Origin: Chryseobacterium gleum
Lineage (GTDB): Bacteria; Bacteroidota; Bacteroidia; Flavobacteriales_D; Crocinitomicaceae
Length of the DNA stretch: 25,015 nt
Assembly (NCBI GenBank): GCA_945877045.1
Contig: CAMCQW010000003.1
Coordinates: forward strand, 1-25,015
Reading direction: 5' to 3'
Positions 7,093-14,382 of the stretch are shown here, piece by piece. Positions within the stretch are counted from its first letter, which is position 1, and each line of letters opens with the position of its first letter. Made by a program: the position numbers and the translations under genes. The notes beneath the pieces were generated by a model. The model did not search any database, had not been told where the DNA came from, and was given only the letters and a program-made list of their open reading frames with translations.

Positions 7093-9408
7093 TTATTTCT
7101 TTTTAAATATTTTTTTTGCCGTTGATTTTTGAGGTTGATTTTTCGCAATGGTTAAACATTCTTCCAACGAAATTTTTTCAACGTCTACCTCTTTAGGAAG
7201 TTTGAAATTATCTTTTCCAATTTTTAAGTAAACACCCCACCTTCCATTTAAAAGTGTGACGTCCTCTCTTTCATCAAATGATTTTACCAAGCGATTCGCA
7301 TCCACTTCTTTTTTCAAAACAATTAACTCAATCGCTCTCTCCAAGGTGATAGATATCGGGTCATCCTCCTTTGGGATGGAAATAAACGCTTTTCCGTGCT
7401 GAACGTATGGCCCAAACCGACCAATATTTGCTTTCACATCCAATTCTTCATATGCACCTAGCATGCGAGGTAACTTAAATAATTCCAACACCTCTTCCAA
7501 GGAAATAGTATGAATCGATTGATTTTTTAATAAGGAGGCGAATAATGGTTTTTCGCCATCTAATTCCTCATCACCAATTTGCGCCATGGGACCAAAACGG
7601 CCCATTCGTGCGATTACTTTTCTGCCATTGCTTGGATGAATTCCCAATTCTCTTTCTCCTGTAGCGCGCGCTGAATGTTCCAATGTGTTTTCAACTGTAA
7701 CATGAAAAGGCTTATAAAAATCCTCAAGCATGGCTGTCCACTTTATCCGTCCCCCGGCAATTTCATCAAATTCAGCCTCTACTTTAGCTGTAAAATTATA
7801 ATCCAGTACGTTTTCAAAATTTTCGCTCAAAAAACGAGTAACCAAGACTCCAATATCTGTAGGCGACAATCGGTTTTTTTCTTTTCCAGTAGTTTCTGTT
7901 TTCGTGTTGGTGTTAATCGAACCTGCTAATAATGTAAGTTCTTGATAATTTCTAAGTTGACCCTCGTTTTCTTTTTTCTCAACGTAGCCCCTATTTTGAA
8001 TTGTCGTAATCGTCGGAGCATAGGTTGAAGGTCGACCGATGCCTAACTCTTCTAATTTTTTAACTAAAGATGCCTCCGCATAACGGGCAGGTGGCCTTGT
8101 AAATCTTTCCGTAGCTTTAATTTCTAACGCTTCTAATTTTTCTGAATCACTTACCGCAGGTAGTAGGTCATTTTCTTCTTCATCCACTTCATCTACATTC
8201 GATGCTAAATAAACTTTCAAGAAACCATCAAAAAGTATTACTTCGCCTTTCGCTACAAAATGATTCCCCGTAGTTAATCCACCAATAGTGATGGTTGTCC
8301 TTTCCAGTTTTGCATGTGCCATTTGACTAGCGATAGCTCGTTTCCAAATTAGATCATACAATTTTTTCTCGTCACTTTCACCAGAAAAGTCGCTTTTCGA
8401 AAAATCAGTTGGGCGAATTGCCTCATGCGCTTCTTGCGCCCCAGCTGATTTGGTTGTGTATTTCGTTAATTTCCAATATTCCTCTCCGTATTTTCTAATA
8501 ATTTCATCCTTCGCCGCATTAATAGCGGTCTCAGATAAATTCATTGAGTCAGTTCGCATGTAGGTAATCCAACCTGACTCATACAAGCGTTGTGCGACAC
8601 TCATCGTTTTTGTTACCGAATAACCCAATTTCAAACTTGCTTCTTGTTGCAATGTAGAGGTGGTAAAAGGAGCCGATGGTGATTTACTTGCCGGTTTTTT
8701 TACCGTGCTTTCAACAAAAAAATCGGCATTTATACAATTCTCAAGTAAAGAGCTTGCCTCATTTAGGTTCGATAAATTTTTATTGAGCTCTGCTTTAAAA
8801 CTTCCGTTTAATGCCTGAAAACTTCCAACAACACGATAAAAACCGGCAGAATTAAATGCCTCAATCTCATCTTCTTTATCAACAATTAGCTTTACAGCAA
8901 CTGATTGAACACGACCCGCAGATAATCCTGGTTTAACTTTTCGCCAAAGCACAGGTGATAATTCAAATCCAACGATTCGATCCAAAATACGTCGTGCTTG
9001 TTGCGCATCAACTAACTCTTTGTTGACCTTTCTTGGATTCTCGATTGCTTTTAAAATGGCAGCTTTGGTGATTTCATTAAACGTAATCCGCCTTGTATTT
9101 TCTTCTTTTAATCCAAGTGTTTCAAATAAATGCCAAGAAATTGCCTCTCCCTCGCGATCCTCATCCGTTGCAAGCCATACTATTTCTGAAGACTTAACTA
9201 GTTTTTTTAGTTCAGCGACTAGTGCTTTTTTCTCAGGAGTCACCTCATAAACAGGCGTAAAATCATTTTCGATATGTACCGACAACCCCTTCTTCGCAAG
9301 GTCCCGGACATGACCATAACTAGATTTAACAATGTATTGATTTCCCAAATACCCCTCGATAGTTTTTGCTTTTGCCGGTGACTCAACGATCACTAAATTC
9401 TTTGCCAT
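7093..9408 (-). CDS. topA: Type IA DNA topoisomerase I
   Basis: TopA relaxes negative supercoils through a transient 5'-phosphotyrosine link. The 771-aa protein opens with the Toprim domain (LVIVESPAKA, Glu9; acidic residues Asp82 and Asp84 in TDEDREGE). The active-site Tyr283 lies in ITYMRTDS, and GRPSTYAPTI marks the central domain. The C-terminus (from about 585) holds repeated GRFGP-type TopoI C-terminal modules (GRFGPMAQIG, GRFGPYVQHG, GRWGVYLKIG) and ends in a Lys-rich tail; there are no Cys4 zinc fingers, as is normal for Bacteroidota. It is the first gene of the topA-ssb-gldE-gldD-folK run and has a good promoter at 9427-9458. Confidence 0.97.
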   Translation of the reverse strand: MAKNLVIVESPAKAKTIEGYLGNQYIVKSSYGHVRDLAKKGLSVHIENDFTPVYEVTPEKKALVAELKKLVKSSEIVWLATDEDREGEAISWHLFETLGLKEENTRRITFNEITKAAILKAIENPRKVNKELVDAQQARRILDRIVGFELSPVLWRKVKPGLSAGRVQSVAVKLIVDKEDEIEAFNSAGFYRVVGSFQALNGSFKAELNKNLSNLNEASSLLENCINADFFVESTVKKPASKSPSAPFTTSTLQQEASLKLGYSVTKTMSVAQRLYESGWITYMRTDSMNLSETAINAAKDEIIRKYGEEYWKLTKYTTKSAGAQEAHEAIRPTDFSKSDFSGESDEKKLYDLIWKRAIASQMAHAKLERTTITIGGLTTGNHFVAKGEVILFDGFLKVYLASNVDEVDEEENDLLPAVSDSEKLEALEIKATERFTRPPARYAEASLVKKLEELGIGRPSTYAPTITTIQNRGYVEKKENEGQLRNYQELTLLAGSINTNTKTETTGKEKNRLSPTDIGVLVTRFLSENFENVLDYNFTAKVEAEFDEIAGGRIKWTAMLEDFYKPFHVTVENTLEHSARATGERELGIHPSNGRKVIARMGRFGPMAQIGDEELDGEKPLFASLLKNQSIHTISLEEVLELFKLPRMLGAYEELDVKANIGRFGPYVQHGKAFISIPKEDDPISITLERAIELIVLKKEVDANRLVKSFDEREDVTLLNGRWGVYLKIGKDNFKLPKEVDVEKISLEECLTIAKNQPQKSTAKKIFKKK

Positions 9409-9426
9409 GCTCTCTTATTTTCGATA

Positions 9427-9458
9427 CAAATGTAAAATGAATTCAATACAAGTCGCAA
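9427..9458 (-). promoter_or_regulatory. Promoter of the topA-ssb-gldE-gldD-folK operon
   Basis: On the minus strand TTTTG with its TTG at 9458-9456 is followed after 21 nt by TACATTTG (9434-9427), an exact TAnnTTTG box. The leader before the topA ATG (9408) would be only about 12-15 nt. The region 9409-9583 is a divergent promoter region shared with miaB. Confidence 0.65.
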
Positions 9459-9523
9459 AATACTTTAATAGATTTTTAATTATTGCCTTATTAACTAGTT
9501 AAATAAAATTAAATTCTTTTTAC

Positions 9524-9536
9524 TGACATTTTGACA
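9524..9536. repeat. Direct TGACA repeat at the miaB -33 region
   Basis: Two TGACA words at 9524-9528 and 9532-9536 (period 8 bp). On the minus strand this reads TGTCA-N3-TGTCA. The second copy overlaps the -33 TTG of the miaB promoter. A similar TGTCA-N3-TGTCA pair occurs at 13963-13975 upstream of groES. It could be an activator or repressor site, but chance cannot be excluded. Confidence 0.3.
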
Positions 9537-9560
9537 CTAAGCGCTATTTGCCTAATTTTG
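9531..9560 (+). promoter_or_regulatory. Promoter of the miaB-EBP-lptE-TPR-secG operon
   Basis: A -33 TTG (9531-9533, in TTTTG) and a -7 box TAATTTTG (9553-9560) separated by 19 nt match the Bacteroidota sigma-70-type consensus at both boxes and at the preferred spacing. The transcript would start near 9565, about 18 nt before the miaB ATG. Confidence 0.75.
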
Positions 9561-9583
9561 TACTAGAATTTGCTGAATAGAAA

Positions 9584-11023
9584 ATGGAACTAAAAAATAC
9601 AGAAAATCATGATGAAAGCCGGCAAGGAGAATCCTTGCTGATAGAATCGAATACTTCTAATACTCCAACGAAAAAACTTTACTTAGAAAGCTATGGCTGT
9701 CAAATGAATTTTGCAGATAGCGAAGTGGTTGCTTCAATATTGGTAAAAGACGGTTATGAAACAACTCGAAATGTTGATGAGGCGGATGTCGTTTTTATAA
9801 ATACCTGTTCCATTAGAGAGAATGCAGAAGCAAAAGTTAGAAAGCGCCTGACAGAATTTAAAAGTAAAAAAGTTGCCAACCCCAATTTAGTTATTGGGAT
9901 TTTAGGCTGTATGGCTGAAAGGCTTAAAAAAGCCTTGTTAGAAGAAGAAAAATTAGTTGATCTAATAGCAGGACCTGACTCCTACCGCGACCTTCCTAAC
10001 CTTATTGAAGAAGTAGGAACTGGACAAAAAGCGGTAAATGTATTACTGTCGCGTGACGAAACATATGCCGATATAACGCCCGTTCGTTTAGACCAAGGAG
10101 GAGTTTCGGCTTTTGTGAGTATCACAAGGGGTTGCGATAATATGTGTTCGTTTTGTGTGGTTCCGTTCACAAGAGGCAGAGAACGTTCTCGCGATCCTAA
10201 AACGATTGTCGATGAATGTAAAATACTCTTCGCAGATGGGTACCGAGAAGTCACCTTGTTAGGTCAAAACGTCGACAGTTATAGATGGAATCTTACCTCA
10301 AAAGGAGAAATAAAATCCGAGGCAGAACCCACCACAGATTTCGCTCAACTACTCGAGATGGTGGCATTAGTTTCTCCTGAATTAAGGGTTCGTTTTAGTA
10401 CATCACATCCAAAAGACATGGTGGATGAAGTATTGCATATGATGGCTAGCTATGAAAATATTTGTCCCTACATACACTTACCTGTTCAATCTGGTAACAC
10501 AGAAGTTTTGGAAAGAATGAATAGAGGATATAGTAGGGAATGGTATTTAGATCGAATAGCGGCCATAAGAAGAATGATGCCTGATTGCGCGATTACCACA
10601 GATATCATTAGTGGTTTTTGTGGCGAAACAGAAGAGCAACATCAAGAAACATTGTCCTTAATGGATGAAGTGAATTATGATTATGCCTTCATGTATAAAT
10701 ATTCTGAACGGCCTAAAACCTTAGCAGAGAGGCGCTTTGAGGATGATGTTCCAGATGATGTAAAAGGGAGACGATTAGAAGAAATTATCAATAAACAATT
10801 ACAGCATAGTTTAATTTTAAATGAGCGGCAAATCGGCAGTATTCATAAAGTGCTCATTGAGGGACATTCAAAAAGATCTACCGAAGACTATTGCGGACGG
10901 ACAGGCGGAAACAAAATGGTAATCTTTCCTAAATCTTCGATAGAAAAAGGGAGTTATGTACATGTAAAAATAAGCTCCTGTACTTCTGCTACCTTGTTTG
11001 GTGAAATAATTGAAAACGAGTAA
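9584..11023 (+). CDS. miaB: tRNA-2-methylthio-N6-dimethylallyladenosine synthase MiaB
   Basis: MiaB is a radical-SAM methylthiotransferase acting on i6A37 of tRNAs that read UNN codons. The 479-aa protein has an N-terminal UPF0004 domain with auxiliary-cluster cysteines Cys39 (YGCQMN), Cys75 (NTCSIREN) and Cys109 (GCMAER), and a radical-SAM motif with Cys184, Cys188 and Cys191 (GCDNMCSFC). A TRAM domain lies at the C-terminus (about 410-479). YGCQMNFADSE and the GRERSRDP segment favour MiaB over RimO or MtaB. The first ~30 residues are a poorly conserved polar tail. It heads the operon whose next gene, 11 bp on, is a sigma-54 activator. Confidence 0.96.
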   Translation: MELKNTENHDESRQGESLLIESNTSNTPTKKLYLESYGCQMNFADSEVVASILVKDGYETTRNVDEADVVFINTCSIRENAEAKVRKRLTEFKSKKVANPNLVIGILGCMAERLKKALLEEEKLVDLIAGPDSYRDLPNLIEEVGTGQKAVNVLLSRDETYADITPVRLDQGGVSAFVSITRGCDNMCSFCVVPFTRGRERSRDPKTIVDECKILFADGYREVTLLGQNVDSYRWNLTSKGEIKSEAEPTTDFAQLLEMVALVSPELRVRFSTSHPKDMVDEVLHMMASYENICPYIHLPVQSGNTEVLERMNRGYSREWYLDRIAAIRRMMPDCAITTDIISGFCGETEEQHQETLSLMDEVNYDYAFMYKYSERPKTLAERRFEDDVPDDVKGRRLEEIINKQLQHSLILNERQIGSIHKVLIEGHSKRSTEDYCGRTGGNKMVIFPKSSIEKGSYVHVKISSCTSATLFGEIIENE

Positions 11024-11034
11024 AAAAATAGGTA

Positions 11035-12276
11035 ATGAATAGTCAACAAGTAAAACAACGATTTAGTATTATTGGTAATTCACCACTATTAAATCGTGCC
11101 ATAGAAGTTGCTATTCAAGTTGCTCCAACAGATATTTCAGTGTTAGTGACAGGAGAAAGTGGCACAGGAAAAGAGATCATCCCTCAAATCATTCATCACA
11201 TTAGTGCTCGAAAACACGGAGAATATATTGCGGTTAATTGCGGCGCTATCCCAGAAGGAACAATCGACTCAGAGCTTTTTGGTCACGAAAAAGGAGCCTT
11301 TACTGGCGCAAGTGGAAGTCGACAAGGTTATTTTGAAGTGGCGGATGGTGGCACCATCTTTTTAGATGAAGTTGCCGAATTACCCATGCAAACCCAGGTG
11401 CGTTTATTGCGTGTTTTGGAAACCGGTGAGTTTATAAGAGTAGGATCTTCTAAAGTAATAAAAACAAATGTTCGTGTTGTTGCAGCAACGAATGAAAATA
11501 TGCTTAAGGCAATATCCAGCGGTAAATTTAGAGAAGACCTATATTATCGACTCAATACCGTTCCTATTCAACTTCCCCCATTGAGGGATCGCCACGAAGA
11601 TATACATTTGATTTTTAGAAAATTCGCACAAGACTTTGCAGATAAATACCGCATGCCGCCCATTAAATTGACGGAAGATGCCGTTTTACTAATGACAGCG
11701 TATCCTTGGCCGGGAAACATTCGGCAGCTAAAAAATTTAGTGGAACAACTTTCTGTTATTGAAACGCTCCGAGAAATAAACGCCGTATTATTAGACAGCT
11801 ATTTACCCAAAATAGCAGACAAATCGCCCGTGAGAATTAATGAGTCGGTAAATGAATCCTTTTCCGAAAGAGAAATCATGTATAAATTTCTTTTTGAAAT
11901 GAAAAAAGATCTAACGGAACTAAAAAAATTAGTCGTGGAATTGATTTCTCAAGGAAAAGATATCAATCTAAATCATGACCAAGCGGCAGTTGTGAATAGA
12001 ATTTACAATGACCTCAATGAACCCATTAACGATCCTTCGCGCATTTTACCACCTGGCAGACCTGAAATACCTACTGGACAGAAAACTGATACTGAAACAT
12101 TTGAAAATCATGAGGTTTACGAGGAATCCCTTTCCTTGGAAGACCGTGAAAAAGAATTGATTCAAAAAGCACTTGAAAAACATCGAGGAAAAAGAAAATA
12201 TGCCGCTAGCGAATTAGGGATTTCCGAAAGAACACTTTACCGCAAAATCAAAGAATTTAACCTCACCGATTTATGA
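11035..12276 (+). CDS. Sigma-54-dependent AAA+ transcriptional activator without N-terminal sensory domain
   Basis: This 413-aa protein is an enhancer-binding protein that remodels the sigma-54 holoenzyme closed complex. The AAA+ domain begins almost at residue 10: Walker A GESGTGKE (40-47), the sigma-54-contacting loop GAFTGA (87-92), Walker B GGTIFLDE (105-112) and a PLRDRHEDI sensor region. A polar, partly helical linker of about 100 residues leads to a C-terminal Fis-type helix-turn-helix (about 370-413; KRKYAASELGISERTLYRKI). No receiver, GAF or PAS domain precedes the AAA+ core, so activity may be set by expression level or by a partner. It lies between miaB and lptE and overlaps lptE by ATGA. 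Its targets are unknown; nearby groESL is an obvious candidate to test. Confidence 0.93.
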   Translation: MNSQQVKQRFSIIGNSPLLNRAIEVAIQVAPTDISVLVTGESGTGKEIIPQIIHHISARKHGEYIAVNCGAIPEGTIDSELFGHEKGAFTGASGSRQGYFEVADGGTIFLDEVAELPMQTQVRLLRVLETGEFIRVGSSKVIKTNVRVVAATNENMLKAISSGKFREDLYYRLNTVPIQLPPLRDRHEDIHLIFRKFAQDFADKYRMPPIKLTEDAVLLMTAYPWPGNIRQLKNLVEQLSVIETLREINAVLLDSYLPKIADKSPVRINESVNESFSEREIMYKFLFEMKKDLTELKKLVVELISQGKDINLNHDQAAVVNRIYNDLNEPINDPSRILPPGRPEIPTGQKTDTETFENHEVYEESLSLEDREKELIQKALEKHRGKRKYAASELGISERTLYRKIKEFNLTDL

Positions 12277-12782
12277 AGTTAACGTGTTGTATTTTAGCAT
12301 TATTGCTCCTAACATCTTGTTGGCCAACTAGTGTTAGTTTCAAAGACACTGGCTCAATGCCAATAGAATGGAAGATGTTTCACATCCAAACATTAATGAT
12401 AAATGCACCAAATTGCCCTTTATTCTACGGCGCACAGTTAACTGAGAAGCTTAAAGATGGTATTCAAAACAATACAAGGCTTTCCCTTGCAACTAAATTG
12501 ACAGATGCTGAGGTTCAAATTGAAGGTCAAATTTTATCGTATCAAGTAAGCCCAATTGCAATTCAAAACGGGGACAATGCTTCCAAAAATAGATTAACTG
12601 TAACAGTGCAATTTACTATCAACACAACTAAGCCATCAGAAGGAACTACTACTTTAACAAGCAGTCGGTTTGAAGATTTCGATGCAACGACAAATTTGGC
12701 ATCTGTTGAAAATCAATTATTAGAAAATATAAGCGAACAAATTGTGCAAGACCTGATTAACAAATTAATGAGTAATTGGTGA
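12273..12782 (+). CDS. lptE: LptE-like lipopolysaccharide assembly lipoprotein
   Basis: LptE plugs the outer-membrane LPS translocon LptD and helps insert LPS into the outer leaflet. The 169-aa protein has an SPII signal with lipobox LTSC (Cys16). The mature part follows the LptE pattern: a strand with the conserved Bacteroidota segment SFKDTGSMP, a helix (LTEKLKDGIQNNTRL), then beta strands containing AEVQIEGQILSYQVSP, and a closing helix. Sequence conservation in this family is low, so the call leans on overall pattern plus the known synteny EBP-lptE-secG in Flavobacteriia. The start overlaps the activator stop as ATGA and the end overlaps the next gene as GTGA, so translation of the three genes is probably coupled. 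Confidence 0.8.
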   Translation: MKLTCCILALLLLTSCWPTSVSFKDTGSMPIEWKMFHIQTLMINAPNCPLFYGAQLTEKLKDGIQNNTRLSLATKLTDAEVQIEGQILSYQVSPIAIQNGDNASKNRLTVTVQFTINTTKPSEGTTTLTSSRFEDFDATTNLASVENQLLENISEQIVQDLINKLMSNW

Positions 12783-13606
12783 TACTAAATAAAACAACAA
12801 TCAATCAACGTTTATTTAACCATAAAGGGTTAGATGAAAACATGCTGTTGGAATTTAAAGAATTAATTGCTGTATACCCCTATGCCTCCATTTTTGCGAT
12901 TGCGTATCTAGAAGAATTGAAAAATTCTGGCGACATCCATTTTGAAGGAGAATTACTCAAGCACGCCTTTAAAATTTCAAATCGGCAAGTGCTACATCAG
13001 CTCTTAAGCCAGGAACAAGAACCAGTTGAAGAAGAGGAACTTATAGAAACCCTTCCAATAAATACTACGATTGATGTTGTAGAAGAACAAACATTGATTA
13101 TTGAAACAGAAAAGGCTGAACAAATAACAGATGAACTAGAAACACTAATTAAATCATCCGTTGCCAATACCGTCTTTATTAAAGAATTTAATGAAGATGG
13201 AGAGAAGTTAAAAATAGCAGCGGAAGAAGCGGCCTCATCAAATCCAATCGTCGAACAAAAAACAATAAAAACCGAAACAACCACCGTCGATGTAAATCCA
13301 AAATCTTTTAACAATTGGCTCAAAATGGCTGATGGTAAAGAGAAAACTGAAAAGAAAGAACGGACATCAACCATGATTCCAATTGAAAAACAAAAACGCG
13401 ATTTCTATTCTCCAATCAAAAAAGCGAAGGAAAGTATTGATGAAAATAAGATGCCCGTAAGTGAAACCTTAGCCAAAATATTTATTCTTCAAGGAAATTA
13501 TCCTAAAGCAATCTATGTTTATGAGCAATTAATACTATTATATCCCGAAAAAAAGAATATATTTGCAACCCAAATAAAGCATTTATCTATTAAACTAATA
13601 AACTAA
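12779..13606 (+). CDS. TPR-like protein between lptE and secG (function unknown)
   Basis: A soluble protein of about 275 aa with no signal peptide. The N-terminal part (about 1-80) is helical, the middle (about 80-190) is Glu/Thr-rich and probably disordered, and the last ~50 residues (LAKIFILQGNYPKAIYVYEQ) form one clear tetratricopeptide-like helical pair. Homologous proteins occupy the same slot before secG in other Flavobacteriia; their role is unknown to me. No ATG suits the start. A GTG at 12779 overlaps the lptE stop as GTGA, which I prefer; a TTG at 12776 is one codon upstream. secG begins 2 bp after its stop. Confidence 0.75.
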   Translation: MILNKTTINQRLFNHKGLDENMLLEFKELIAVYPYASIFAIAYLEELKNSGDIHFEGELLKHAFKISNRQVLHQLLSQEQEPVEEEELIETLPINTTIDVVEEQTLIIETEKAEQITDELETLIKSSVANTVFIKEFNEDGEKLKIAAEEAASSNPIVEQKTIKTETTTVDVNPKSFNNWLKMADGKEKTEKKERTSTMIPIEKQKRDFYSPIKKAKESIDENKMPVSETLAKIFILQGNYPKAIYVYEQLILLYPEKKNIFATQIKHLSIKLIN

Positions 13607-13608
13607 AC

Positions 13609-13932
13609 ATGGGTACTTTTTTATCTATCATTATCATAATTGCGGCGATTCTATTAACCTTGGTTATTTTTATTCAAAATCCTAAAGGTGGAGGATTAAG
13701 TTCTGATTTTGGTTCGCCAGCGCAGTTAGGTGGCGTACAGCGAACGAATGAATTTATCGATAAATTAACTTGGTCGCTTGCAGGAATTATCGTTGCAGGT
13801 AGTATTATGGTTACAATGCTACAACCTAGCTTAAAATCTAATGTTACAAAACAACAACAGACCGAGCAGAAAAAGGGCAACGAAAAGGCTCCAGCAAAAC
13901 AGCCTCAGACGCCAAACAACAAACCAAAATAG
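13609..13932 (+). CDS. secG: Preprotein translocase subunit SecG
   Basis: SecG is the small SecYEG subunit that assists SecA-driven export. The 107-aa protein shows two hydrophobic helices (about 3-23 and 52-72) joined by the conserved cytosolic loop IQNPKGGGLSSDFGSP, which is the family hallmark. A Lys/Gln/Pro-rich tail follows, usual in Bacteroidota SecG. It is the last gene of the miaB operon and is followed by a terminator at 13961-13995, which separates it from groES. Confidence 0.94.
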   Translation: MGTFLSIIIIIAAILLTLVIFIQNPKGGGLSSDFGSPAQLGGVQRTNEFIDKLTWSLAGIIVAGSIMVTMLQPSLKSNVTKQQQTEQKKGNEKAPAKQPQTPNNKPK

Positions 13933-13960
13933 AAAATAAATTGTCAATTCAAGGCTTTTA

Positions 13961-13995
13961 AATGTCAGTATGTCACTACTTCTGACATTTTTTTT
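13961..13995 (+). terminator. Intrinsic terminator after secG
   Basis: Perfect 8-bp inverted repeat AATGTCAG (13961-13968) / CTGACATT (13982-13989) with a 13-nt loop, followed by a run of T residues to 13995. The 5' arm and loop contain TGTCA twice, 8 bp apart, so the element could also be a protein-binding site in front of groES. Confidence 0.75.
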
Positions 13996-14033
13996 GTGAT
14001 TAAAACTTGCAAAAAAAGTAATAATGTCGGGAA

Positions 14034-14065
14034 TTGTCATTTGGCATAAAATTCGTCTAATTTTG
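14034..14065 (+). promoter_or_regulatory. groES promoter: groES-groL promoter region
   Basis: A TTG at 14034-14036 and a -7 box TAATTTTG at 14058-14065, spaced by 21 nt, fit the Bacteroidota housekeeping promoter. Between them lies TTGGCAT (14041-14047), which resembles the -24 half of a sigma-54 promoter; the expected -12 GC reads GT at 14055-14056 (GG-N10-GT). No CIRCE inverted repeat (TTAGCACTC-N9-GAGTGCTAA) is present, so HrcA-type control is not indicated. Confidence 0.6.
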
Positions 14066-14095
14066 ACCGTTAATTAAACAATAACTATAAAAAAT

Positions 14096-14371
14096 ATGTC
14101 AGTAACATTTAAACCATTAGCGGATCGGGTAATTATAGAGCCTGCACCGGTAGAACAAAAAACAGCAAGCGGAATTTTTATTCCGGATACAGCAAAAGAA
14201 AAACCATTACATGGTACTATCGTAGCAGTTGGGAGTGGAAAAAAAGACGAACCAATGTCTCTAAAGCCAGGTGATTCTGTACTTTATGGGCAATATGCTG
14301 GTACAGAAATTAAAATTGATGGGAAAAACTTTCTCATCATGAGAGAGTCAGATGTTTATGGAATATTCTAA
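14096..14371 (+). CDS. groES: Co-chaperonin GroES (Hsp10)
   Basis: GroES forms the heptameric lid of the GroEL folding chamber. The 91-aa length is typical. The family start FKPLADRVIIEP (5-16), the mobile loop with GIFIPD (26-31) that docks on GroEL, the PGD turn (58-60) and the closing strand FLIMRESDVYGIF are all present. It is followed 11 bp later by groL in the usual bicistronic arrangement and has its own promoter after the secG terminator. Confidence 0.98.
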   Translation: MSVTFKPLADRVIIEPAPVEQKTASGIFIPDTAKEKPLHGTIVAVGSGKKDEPMSLKPGDSVLYGQYAGTEIKIDGKNFLIMRESDVYGIF

Positions 14372-14382
14372 TAAAAAATAAA

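Noticed and set aside
9919..9936. Hairpin AAGGCTT...AAGCCTT inside miaB
   Set aside because: It encodes ordinary conserved residues in the middle of the CDS, has no T-tract and is short; no sign of a functional terminator.
13831..14040. Minus-strand open frame over the end of secG and the terminator
   Set aside because: It crosses a terminator hairpin and has a hydrophobic low-complexity translation with no start context; it is a shadow of the secG tail.
13954..14095. Possible CIRCE/HrcA operator before groES
   Set aside because: The only inverted repeat (AATGTCAG/CTGACATT) does not match TTAGCACTC-N9-GAGTGCTAA and ends in a T-tract, so it is better read as the secG terminator.
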